Shown here one piece after another: positions 53,001 through 64,000 of a DNA stretch of 64,000 nucleotides. The translations under genes and the position numbers were made by a program. The notes under the pieces were generated by a model. It did no database searches. It was given only the letters and a program-made list of their open reading frames with translations, and had not been told where the DNA came from. Positions within the stretch are counted from its first letter, which is position 1, and each line of letters starts with the position of its first letter. Source of the DNA: Bugulina stolonifera (taxonomy: Eukaryota > Bryozoa > Gymnolaemata > Cheilostomatida > Bugulidae); the NCBI GenBank assembly GCA_935421135.1, contig OW285192.1:16221001-16285000 (forward strand), given 5' to 3'.

Positions 53001-55481
53001 AAACTGTTATTTAGTAGATTACGGGTGTACTTGGAACCCGTGCTACTTGTACTTTGTTATTTCTTTATATTTCCGCCATCAGGGGAAATATTCAATACAC
53101 CTTACACCTTCAGTATACACACGTAGTACTCCCTGATTGGTACAAGTATGCTGCACGTGCTCAAGATGAGGGATGCTACATTGCTATTATGTGCAGCTGC
53201 AAAAAGATAAAGTGAAGTAATTTCAAGCCAAGATATTGGCTAGCTTTCCCCTTTTACTGCAGTGTATTTGTATGAGTTTTGAAGGGGAATCCACAGCAGT
53301 AAAAAAGTAAAGCCAGTCAAAATGGATACCACTGTAGAGAAACCATTAACATGTATTACAAACTAAACCATTATCAAGTTTTTACAAGTTATCTGTGGTA
53401 TGTTAATATAGTACAATGTACCTGCAGTTAATAACTTCCCTCTGCTAGCTACAATACAAACATCAGGTATAACTCTACAGATAGTCTATCATAAAAATTA
53501 GCAGTAGTTATTTTAGTAGCAGAAATGGAGTGCTAAGTTATATATTCTGTTTATGTAATCCCAGATGAACTGCAAGGTAGTAACCCATAGGGAAGCTGTT
53601 GTACAACATGTGTATACAAAATATAACAGGCACTTTGCGCTGATAACTTATAGCAATTGAATTTATAACAAATATATTTGCTGATAAATTATCACTATAA
53701 TGGATCCACTTTTAGTTGAGTTATGTTTAAATGATTCACATGTTAGATTTTAGTTTTTAAATTAAACTTGCCTAGCTGAAAGACAATAATTAAAAACAAT
53801 AGGAAAATTCGAACTGGTTTAGTTATTCAATTTTATATAAATCATGATAGTACAACTGATAAGATTACTGCCATTTAAATTATGCAGTGCTTCCTCTTTG
53901 ATAAACCTTGTAACGTAGGAGCTAACTCCAAACATAAATAAATATTTGAATTAAACTAAACCTATATCCCAATATACATGTAACTCAATTCTAGCTTTTA
54001 ATCAAGCAAAATTATACAAGCATATTTATACTGATACAGGGGAATAGCCATGATTACAATTTGGTGGAAGATGTACAGTGTAGCTTTAACTCTTTAGTTG
54101 AACCGTTCTTTCCAAACAAGTGTGTTGGTTATTGAGGTGCATAGTGCAACTTAAATTGTATGAAGCAACTTTTATTTGATGTCTGCTATTCTCTAGCAAT
54201 AGATGCAATACCAACCTAACCTACTGACCACTGAGATGTATCCTGTTAGAGAGAACACAACTCCCACTAACTGGAGGTGTAAAATGCACCTTCCAAATTG
54301 ATTATAATTGATGGTGTTAATAATGGCTTGCATCATATATACCTGCACACCTACACATGGCAGAGTATGCAGCTAGAAGTAGGTTACTTTATATATATTC
54401 TAGGAATACACAGGGTACATTGCTGTTATATGTATGTTAGCATATCTCACTCTCTTTAAGCACACTAACTTTGCTTTAATAATCTCCAAGTTTCACAGAA
54501 AAAGAATGAAACAGCGTTAGCACTCCAACCTTTAAGAGTATACAATACTGGCTTAACTAATCTATTAGATATTTCTAAGCAATAATTTAAGGTCATAAAG
54601 CTCCCTTTTCCAAAAGCCTGCTTTGATATTACCCTTTCTAGAAACAATGATATCACTACTCTTTAAGTGTGATACCCAAGAAAAATAATTACCAATTCTT
54701 GGGCACTGTAAAATTATAATTCACATACATGTGTAAGGTAATAATACGTGACAATTAATACTAGGCAGTAATCAGCTGAGAATCGTACTTGTAACTATAC
54801 CGATACTACTCTATGTCCACTATACTTACTAGAATAACAACAGAAAAACAGAAAAATTGAAGTAATTAAGGTGCATCTGGCTGTAGAAAGGTAATTCAAA
54901 ATGATAGTAAGTCTAGCTCTGCAGAAAACAGACATGTACAACAAGCTTATGAAGTATAATTCCTGTTGACACTGTAAATTAATGTCTTGCTTCATGAAAG
55001 CAGTATGATGTTTGCTGCATAATTTCAATAATTTTTCTGGAAAAGTTGTAAAACTTGTTTGAAATGTAAGCTTTGTTTAATTTAGCTGTAAATTTCATTT
55101 GTATAGTAATAATTTACACATATTGTATTAGAGGAATGTAAAGATATTGGAAAATTTAAATGGAAATGGGATTTGTCATAATAATCAGCTGTGAAACTAT
55201 TTTAAACCTGCATGTACTATTAATAAGCTTTGAATTTACATATTAAAGTAAACATAAGTTTGAATATCAAGTTACATAATTTACCAGGTTTAATATGTAC
55301 TTACCAGAAAGTAGGTAAGAAATGTAGCTAAAATATACACACATTGTGGCTGATTAACGCTGTACATAAGAAAACACTAGGAGTAGAGTAGAATAAATTC
55401 ACACCTCCACTCTCATTGAATAATAACAAACAAATAAATAGTGTGAAAGTAAACACAACAAATGTGAAAGTGACAACATAC
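50097..55481. other. probable first intron or 5' flank of the zinc-finger gene
   Basis: No coding exon recognised on either strand. It contains the SINE candidate at 51452. Short ORFs at 50684, 52189, 54465 and 54795 have no motif or splice support. Confidence 0.4.
51452..51655 (+). mobile_element. tRNA-derived SINE candidate
   Basis: An A box (tggcctagtgg, 51459-51469) and a B box (ggttcgattcc, 51502-51512) are spaced as in tRNA-promoted elements. The acceptor and T stems do not pair well, so it is not a tRNA. The following body ggtggtgttaggaagagcat (51527 on) resembles the conserved ggaagggcatc motif I recall from several metazoan SINEs; that comparison is from memory. The 3' end is uncertain. 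Confidence 0.6.
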
Positions 55482-55487
55482 GGTCAT
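55482..55487 (-). other. possible start codon exon of the zinc-finger gene
   Basis: On the minus strand ATGACC is followed by a donor (gtatgt). Joined in phase 0 to the exon at 50096 it would give MTVFSNMQVKQES. Only six coding bases support this, so it is tentative. Confidence 0.25.
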
Positions 55488-58400
55488 GATTGGTGTCCGA
55501 CTGTCCAATGGTAAACCAGGTGAGTTTTCAATAGAGTGATGAGGATTAAACTGCTGTAAGTCCAGTGACTAAGTGAAAAGTAAGTTATGATACTACAGAT
55601 CTGCTGCTGACTAACAGGGTGCTGACTAACAGGGATGATCCCTAACTCATGAATGAATATTTACTCTGTTCATTGTGCATCTACTAGTGAATGTCTGCCA
55701 TAAACCAGCAGCCATGTGATTGGCCGAAGGTTTGTAGAAAGGGCAGTATGAGGCAGCATTACGAAGGGTGTCATCTATTTGCTAATTAGTAAATTAATTG
55801 ATAAAACAAAGCTTACAACACAAACAAAGGCATGCTTAATCCTAAATTAAAGACAGACTACTTCTGAAAGACTAGCCGATGATGTAGCTGTGTACAATGC
55901 TGACTTGCTAAAGGAGCCTATGATGGTATAGTTTGATATCGTTAATATCTACTGATATTATTATATAGTCTTTGTCAGCCTTGACACCCAGTCAGCAATT
56001 AGGTCTGTTTACAAACAGTAACTTAACAGACAATTAAACTGTGATAACTTGACCACATCAAACTTATGTGAGATTGATAAAGTGTGCCAGTGGTGTGACA
56101 CAGTTTCTAGTTACATTCATTGTTATAAAGGGCGTTTTGTTGACCACCCTCATTATTAATGAATTTATTAGCAACTCAGGTTATTCCAGCAGGTGCCCCC
56201 CCAGCTGATTAATGTATCATGATGAGTTTAAAATTATCAGGTATGGAATTTTTTCATATTAATATTTGATTAACTTAATAATTTCATGTTTATCCTGCTA
56301 CATTTAATGACATTTTTATTCTAGAAGATGGAACAGCATCTGTATTTATAAATGAATAAACTGCTTATGAGCAATACTTAAAGTTTTTGTCCTATAAAAC
56401 GCTTTTTGTCTTTCTGACTGAATAAACCCTTCCAGAGATCTTTAGAGTTTCAAGTATTGTTTAAATGTATTAAGCTAATTCAGTTGGAGCCAAAACAATA
56501 TACAACTACATTAGCGAATTCTAAAAACCACTGTCATTTTTCTGACTTGCAACTTTTGTACAGTTACAATAATAATTCTACCAAATCATACACTTATGTG
56601 TACAAGTGATACCAACTGTATACATGCTTTAGGCTATTTATATGAGTTCAGGCCACAAGTTGCTAATAGAAATCACAGAGCAGTGAAATAAACTCTAGCA
56701 GACATGGAGGTCTGGAGATAACCAATACCATAAGTAATAATGACTAATTAAAAACTTTAAATTATGCCAGGAACAGAAGCTAATTATCTAATTATCTTTA
56801 ATTAAGAATTTAACATTTCAATCAGATACCCAACATGTAAGACTAGATTTTTAGCTTATTCAAAAAATTGTCAATTGGTCTATACTTAGTAACATTTCTC
56901 AGAGCATGGAATCATGTTAAGCCTATACCCTATGGCCTAAGATATACAAATGTATATTAGGGGTTATAAAAGTATGAAAATAAAGACATTTTATGAAAAA
57001 GAAAAAATAAATTGTGTTATTTGCTGACTTGCTGCTGTTGGTAATCTACTTGGCAGTGATCTACATGTATCAGTAAACATACCAAAGACCATTATTATAT
57101 AATATTGTTTCAAACTACCAACTGGACCTAGACACTATATAGTGTATATTATTACTTCTGTAGGTGTTGCTGTAGTTTAGCACACTAGTCACTATAAATA
57201 CATACGGTAGTTATGTAGTACCTACTGCTGCCTTATGACCTGCTGCCAAATGTTTGTACAGCTTTGAGGTATAACACATATTATAAACTGAGCTACCTAA
57301 TTCTAGTCTTAGTTAGTAGACAAAGGTTTAAAATTATACTCACCAAATGTCACAGTGCAATTAACATACTACTCTTTTATATTAGCTTTGAACCTTAAAC
57401 ATAGATCCTAACAGGTTTCCTTAATGACTATGGGAAGGGTTGTGTATGCGACCCTCAAAGGATGAGCATCAATCTGCATCATAGATATAAGGCTCCATTT
57501 ATAGCATGGTCTACACTCAATATAACATCTTGTATGCTAAGAAAAGTCAAGCTTCTTTGGAAATTACTACATTCTACATACCTATATATAGGCATTTAGC
57601 ACATGCTCACTCCCATTTTAGCCGATTCAAAAACAGAATGAAGAAGTTTCAACAGTCACATAGCATGTTAAAATTCCTAATTTCACCAATAGCGGTAAAG
57701 TATGGCGTTTGACAAAATTCTTTTTACAGTAAAACACTAAAGTATGGTCATATTATTATACAGTGGTAATTAAAGAAAGAGAGTGAATGACGATGATGAA
57801 GACTAATTTTAGCTATGTACTAGTTGCCTACTAAATACTGAAGAATTACATAATGAGTGACTAGTATTTAATTTAACTAATTTGACAAGTGACTACAATA
57901 GATAGAAGAGAGAGTAGTTAATATTATCATGATATCAAGGAATCACATAAAGTCACGTCTAATACATAACAATACACAGCATACTACCTATCTCTGATTC
58001 TAGACACGCAAGCTTTTAACAGTGCTGCTGTACTAACAAATACATGTACAACCTGTGTAGGCCTACATGTACATAACATTAAACGTAGGTGTTTTATTTG
58101 TGCATGTAGAAAGGGCACCTGTTGTGTGAGATCAGTTCATACAATTGCTGTAATATTAGCATAAATTTAACAACTGAAATAATTTATGACAATCCGATTG
58201 AAAAAGCTTTTTGTGGTGTGGATCAGTGGTCTGGTTTAGAGGTCCGGTTCAGTGGTCCAATTCAGTGATCTGGTCAGTGGTCCAGTTCAGTGGTCTGGTC
58301 AGTGGTCTGGTGGGATGAATGATGACACAGCGTAGTGCAGCAGGTAATAAGTGTGCTATGTAGAGGAGCAGTAGGTAATAAGTCTACTATGTAGAGGATC

Positions 58401-60661
58401 AGCAGTACAGGAATTTAGTCTAGTTGATCGGAGTTGAACCACATGGGTGCCAGCCTATGTCCAATTTGACTGCAATCGCTGACTGACAATGCAAAACAAC
58501 CATGATGCTCTTCTTCCTACTTTATTGAAGTATAGAGAAGTTAGATTTGCATTTCGGCTTCTTATAAATAGCCCTAGTTTGTCAAGCGTGGAATAGGTAG
58601 CCAGTGCAGGTGTACTTTGTAAACATTTTGGCTATATTCCTAGAGAGAACCAATCTACACTTTTTCCTATGACTTTCTCTGTTTCAGAAGAGAGTTTTCT
58701 TGTAGAAAAATAATATAATTGTATAATTGTGTAGCACCTTATTGTGTTCATAGCTTCAAGGAGTTGTGACGTCTATCGTGTTTATTGCTACTACCTTGTG
58801 TCTAGGCTAGAATTATCAACAGTTACTTATGTATTTACATTTCAACCTATAGAAAGTGAATAGTAATTTGATTTTCTGATGATTATGTACTGTTATAGAC
58901 CAATGGTAATTTGATTAAGATGAAGGTCAATTTCTTAGCCTCGGGTGCCTAGCTAATATCAGAGATAGTTAGCGGAGAGTGGTATTTGTTCTCCTTCTAC
59001 ATTTGTCCACAAACGGAGATCTGAAGCCATAGCATAGAAGTCACAGAGTTAATGGTCCCAATAACCAATAAGCAGTTCATTGCATTTTTAAATAGTATTA
59101 TAGCAGACGAGTACCATGTTTGTGGGCGGAGCTTAGTTAGTATTCAGAATCCTTTCTATCATTTCTTCCTCTATTTTTCTGACATAGTCAAAAACAAAGT
59201 TCAGGATTATTTACTATTTAGTAAGTCGTAGTGGAACTTTAGACCTAGCCTGCATGTTGGTTATTATAGGCCAGATTATTGGGAGGTCAGGTTTGGTCTT
59301 CATAGTAGACCATCCTTTGATTCCTTTCTGTTACATCTCACCAAGGCTGGCACAAATAAATACCTTACTAATCTCTAGCAGAAAATCATTAGCACATAAT
59401 ACACTGAACATTTTTCATAGTAAATTGTAGGTAATAGGTAACATACTACATCATAAACAATAGGCCAGTATACTGCCAAAGATTGGGAGCCGTCCAAATA
59501 TCTGCATTCATTCGAGGGATGAGTGGGCAGCGTTACCTTTGATGATATTGCAATATAAAGAAGACCATGCACAGTTCCCTTGATAATCTGGTCATAATTT
59601 CCAATTTGTTTTCTGGTACTGGTCAATTCTATTGCCTAGAGTACTGGTCAGCAGTTAGCCAATTAATTACTAACAGAAAATTCCTCATAATTCTAACTTT
59701 GCTATTAAAGCAAAGATTTTTCTGTGTGAATGCGCTTTATAAAGGAAATAAAACACAAAGTAAGCCTGATTCAAAGTGGCACAGACATGGTTTCCAGAAA
59801 ATTCTGTCTTCTTGGAGCTACAATTCACCAGTGTCAAAGACAGCGCAGAAGTTGTTACCAACAGAATGTTTTATAATAATAATTTTCTATGAATGCTTTC
59901 ATAAAATTTACATTTATACGTTAAGTTAGAGATATACTTGCATAGCAAAGCCCTCTGGTTTAATTAAAAGAATAATTGTTATGCTAAAGTGGCCAATGGC
60001 ACTTATAAGGAAGGAACTATAATAGACAAGAGAATAGCACGTTCACCCTGACACAGAAATATTTTAGTTGGTCTAAGATTAGCCAATCAGTAATAAAATC
60101 CCATCAATCAATTAAGGTGTCAATTGAAGTGTGCTGCCTTTCACCTAAATAAATGATGCTAACATTTATATACTTAATTAAAGAATTTAGGCTATGTTTA
60201 ATACATGATTATGTGTACAAAGGAAGCCTCAGCTCTAGTGTGAAGTTGTAGAAGTTATCTTAGCACAATATTTGCACAGCAGGTTGTATATAAACTGACA
60301 TTTCCTTGTGAAGATAGTACATAGTGGAAATATAAACACTGGGTCCTAATATTACAGATTAGGGCTACCAGTCCATGGCAGATGTGAGGCCATAATTTGC
60401 ACAACTATATTATAACCGTGGCAGCAACCTCTACTCTTAATTAATGGGCGTTTACAGACAAATTATATAATCCCTTTACCTTCCTCTGAGAGTTAGTACA
60501 TGTAGGCCTACATGTATGTAGCCACTGTTTTATTTTTGGTTTTCTATTGTTTGTGCAGTTGTCAAGTTTTTCCCATTTTCAAAGTCAAAAAGTTGGTGGA
60601 GAGCAGAGAACTTTAAAAGTTATAGAACTTCACCAGTTGCAAACAGTTGCTAAATGAACGT

Positions 60662-60912
60662 TATCAGATATAGAGCATGACCAGATAGAGAGCGTGACCA
60701 GATATAGAACGTTATCAGATATAGAGCATGATCAGATATAGAACATGACCAGATAGAGAGCATGACCAGATAGAGAGCGTGATCAGATATAGAACGTGAC
60801 CAGATAGAGAGCGTGATCAGATATAGAACGTGATCAGATATAGGATGTGGCCAGATATAGAGCATGACCAGATATAGAATGTGGCCAGATATAGAACGTG
60901 ACCAGAAGAAGA
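60662..60912. repeat. 17-bp minisatellite, about 15 copies
   Basis: Units of cagatatagaacgtgac and variants (cagatagagagcgtgat, cagatatagaatgtggc) repeat at a strict 17-base period, so each three units restore frame and make a minus-strand false ORF rich in SISDHALYL. Confidence 0.95.
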
Positions 60913-62929
60913 GCATTGCCAGTCTAGTCAAGTGGTCATGGAGAAGTAACTCACAGCTCTACAGGGATTTATGGGTAAACAATTCCGTCTATGTAACTGG
61001 TGTTGATTTCCTTGCTGGCATGATAGCCAACCTTACTCAGACATACTTCACCATGTATTAAACTCACATTAATTGGAATAATTAGATCAAAGAAATTCCA
61101 TCATCATTAATTATTACATCATCTAGCAGCAAATTAACAGACAGACAATGTGCTGATTGAAACGATATAATATACGAATTAGTCTAAGAGAGAATAGAAA
61201 CTGTAATCGAAAAAGAAACAAATATAAAAAATAAGCTAATACAGCAGGTTACAAACCGCCAAGTTAAGAGTTATTCAAAGGTGAGATGTGTTTTAGTTTG
61301 ATTCCAGAACCCAGATCAGCTTAGCATACATGACATTCCAAGAATGACACAGGAATAAATATAGCATCTATATTACTGAGCTATAGAAATCCTATTTAAC
61401 ACACATACATGTAGGTATGGGGATAACAATAACCCTTCAGGTAGTCAAATACTTGTAATATACCAGTACCTGATGAAATAAGGCTTTAACAATAATACAT
61501 GAATAAACACAATAATGCACAGCCAATGGAATTCCAATCTAGCCATCCACCTCCCACCCAGAATGTAGTATGTTGTTCTAGGTAAACTCTAAGGTATTAC
61601 ACAGGCTGGGGGTTTACAGGCAACCGCTAAAGCGGTCCAAACTTTAGAAATCAGGCTAAGGTGTAACAGTTGGATCTAAAAATTTGTCTGAAGGAAACAG
61701 CTGAAGCTGCCAAGTCGTAGACAGCTGCATTAATAGTTTGATATTTACTTTTCTATCTCAGTAAAAGTACACGGCAGCAATAGGCAAGTAAATATTCGTT
61801 GTCATTGCCAAAATTAGACTAATATGCTCGTAATTTTGAGATTAATTCTATCCACAATGAAGCATATTGCAACCATTGGTAGTTACGGTACTAGAAGCAC
61901 TTTCAATAGAGACTGGTCTAACTTAGTCTGAGATAAATAGTGGTACGAAGGTAGTAGACATGGTTCCATTGATGTGCTTGTGTGCTTAACGTCATGACGT
62001 AACAAATATACGAATAAAATTTAATTCGTCAGATGAAGATAGTAATAGCGGAATGTTGATTATGATTAGTATTATTACGACTATTTCCTGAAGTGACATA
62101 AACGCAAGTAACTTTCTGGTGTGGAAATACGTTAACTTCATACCGAGCCTCGTTCTGGTAATTAACCGAGAAATGTTTTCCAAGAAATTATTAATAAGCT
62201 ATAGGAAATAATCATACCTTTCAACAGAAAAGTTGTAAATGGACGATAATGGTGTTTAATCATTTGCTAGTTTGGCCTATTAATCAAGAGATTTCTCCTG
62301 ACCAAAAAATTCTCGATTTGCATAAGAAAATTATTAAATAGATATCAGTGTTAACTATTATCTTGTTACTTTATTATAGCCGGCCTATTACAGGAATTAA
62401 TCTATTATATAACTACACTAGGTAAGCGGCAGGCCCTGGTAGATATATTGAAACAAATATTAGAACACTGCTTCACCCAAGGCACCTAGACCATCATAAT
62501 AATAGTAGGTAAAGCTGTCCAAAATATTCTCAATCATAAGAAATTTGACTGGAGTAAAGTTTTACTGCAGTTAGGTGTTAAACTGGGTAACATAATATGT
62601 ATGTATAGCATATATGCTTGTGAATTTTGAGAGCACAGGTATATGTTTAGAAGCTCAGCTACTGTATGTTCCCATCTAAAAATTCTCTCTCCACATTGAA
62701 GTCTAGCTACAATAAACAATGCTGGTGGCATTTTACATACGATTAGTTATTTAAACAACTGCATGTAGTATAAAATAGTTTTAGTAGATACAGTGTTTTA
62801 CTTGTATAATTATCTATATACCTACATTGTATAAGGTTCTAGCACTTATTGCTAATTCTTACCCATTATTAGGAAGTGTGTGAAGGCCTAGCAGGATGGC
62901 CTGTTTGTACCTTACTATGGTTTAGCCTA

Positions 62930-63085
62930 TACATAGAGACCTAATATTGTTATGGTCCAGCCTGTACATATAGACCTAACATTATTATGGTCCAGCCTAT
63001 AGATAGAGACCGAACATTATTATGGTCCAGCCTATACATAGAGACCTAACATTGTTATGGTCAGATTTATACATACAGACCAAAC
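62930..63085. repeat. about 39-bp tandem repeat, four copies
   Basis: Repeats of ttatggtccagcctatacat followed by agagacctaacattg, with small differences between units. Confidence 0.9.
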
Positions 63086-63731
63086 TTACTAAAACCTTTG
63101 ATAAACTTTTTATTGATAGATTGATTGTTTCTATCTTCTGTACATCTAATTAATGTACCAGTTTTATGTTACAACCATTTTATGAACAATAATCAGGTAC
63201 AATGCTATGGTATTATTCTAGTAATTGATACAATAAGCTTGACATGTGTATGTATAGCTCTGTGGATACTCCAAATTGTTATTATCACCCTATTAAACCT
63301 TTATATACCAACTAGAGTACATGGAGTATCATGGCAACATTTTCTAATTTTATTTACACAGCACCGATTAACAGCAGCTGAAATCTATGGACTGTAGGCT
63401 ATTCCGTCTAAGGCAATGTGCTAGAGGATGCAAAATGAACGGCAACCTCTACATCTACCCTGGTATGATTCTGTTTCAATATGAAATCACGCTTCTACTG
63501 CTAGTGTCATCACCAAGGTTGTGAGAATAACCTAATGTTTCATTGAGCTGATGCTGACCTGTTAAAGTCAGCACCTCAGCAGAGTGCTAATGGTAACCAA
63601 AGAACACACTAGAAGTTGTTAATAGGTAGTGACATCTAATAATTACATTGTATAATAATATAAAATTAGATTCAACTTTAAAATAAAACTAAAATACTAT
63701 GTTACAACTTCTGTTGCCTTACTGGATAGTT

Positions 63732-63916
63732 TGATTTGCTACTACTATAGGATTCTTAGCATAAAGTCAAAAGACTGGTGCAGAGATGAATGGCAGAGAC
63801 TTCCTGTACAGAAAAGGAATGGAGATACTTACTGGGTTCTTAGCAGATTCTTTACCCGCCGGCAGAAAGGGAACTGGGAGTATAGAAGAGCAGCTACTAA
63901 TCCTAGTAGAGCCTGA
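63732..63916 (+). CDS. small Trp/Arg-rich ORF, possible exon
   Basis: After a possible acceptor (ctactatag, about 63750) the frame reads ILSIKSKDWCRDEWQRLPV and VLSRFFTRRQKGNWEYRRA before a TGA. The composition (three Trp, no low-complexity runs) looks more protein-like than nearby ORFs. A strong donor (CAG|gtaaga) at about 63971 lies after the stop. No family recognised, and upstream exons were not found. Confidence 0.2.
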
Positions 63917-64000
63917 GTCGGCCAACTAACTAGAGTCAGACGGCTAGCCTATGGTCTGAGAGATCGCAGGTAAGAAGGATGAACTATTAGCACAGCGCAA

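Larger units (their letters stand above)
55500..63730. other. repeat-rich region, no convincing gene
   Basis: No exon set with matching phases was found. ORFs at 57506, 59375, 59567, 60864, 61992, 62534 and 63125 lack recognisable motifs. Repeats: ggtc(t/c)ggttcagtggtctgg units at 58220-58315, the 17-bp array at 60662-60912, and the 39-bp repeats at 62930-63085. Confidence 0.45.

Noticed and set aside
55485..55528. Plus-strand exon MIGVRLSNGKP with a good donor
   Set aside because: Only 14 codons, no in-phase partner exon found; the minus-strand start exon reading is at least as good.
59567..59929. 120-residue plus-strand ORF
   Set aside because: No motif, no splice support, AT-rich chance composition.
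60650..60931. 93-residue hydrophobic minus-strand ORF that looks like a membrane protein
   Set aside because: Product of the 17-bp repeat; periodic SISDHALYL pattern.

Overview
The window is eukaryotic: AT-rich DNA in which every recognisable gene is split into short exons bounded by GT..AG introns. The gene content (MS4A/CD20-like four-pass proteins, a NIDO-IPT-AMOP-VWD-sushi membrane protein, Mab-21/cGAS-like nucleotidyltransferases, a C2H2 zinc-finger factor) points to an invertebrate animal. A sponge is my best guess, but nothing seen here proves it. All gene models below were built by hand from splice sites and matching codon phases; no search or alignment was run.

Layout. 1-4.1 kb holds exons of one or two unrecognised minus-strand genes and a decayed copy of an MS4A-like 3' exon. 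6.2-17 kb is a cluster of three MS4A-like genes: two on the minus strand (6177-9433 and 9885-11662) and one divergent on the plus strand (14327-16954). The two long ones end in a PPSY (PPxY) tail. 19.1-41.8 kb is one 25-exon plus-strand gene for a 1356-residue SUSD2/mucin-4-like surface protein with a hydrophobic N-terminal anchor, a C-terminal transmembrane helix and a repeat-bearing cytoplasmic tail.

The most striking feature is inside that gene. An 8.6-kb intron that cuts its AMOP domain contains two complete minus-strand genes (27483-30663 and 32619-34792). These are tandem paralogues with four internal exons of identical length, and they encode 341- and 344-residue Mab-21/cGAS-like nucleotidyltransferases with all three predicted catalytic Asp residues. 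They are candidate cGAS-like receptors (cGLRs), nested antisense in a gene for a cell-surface protein.

44.7-50.1 kb carries a minus-strand five-finger C2H2 factor with a Q/H/N/S-rich N-terminal half; its first coding exon may lie at 55.5 kb. The rest, to 64 kb, is mostly repeat-rich sequence without a convincing gene.

Mobile DNA is plentiful but small: two hAT-like miniature elements (one with a perfect 8-bp target duplication), a foldback/MITE family in at least three copies, a large hairpin element, a tRNA-derived SINE candidate, and many minisatellites that produce false ORFs.
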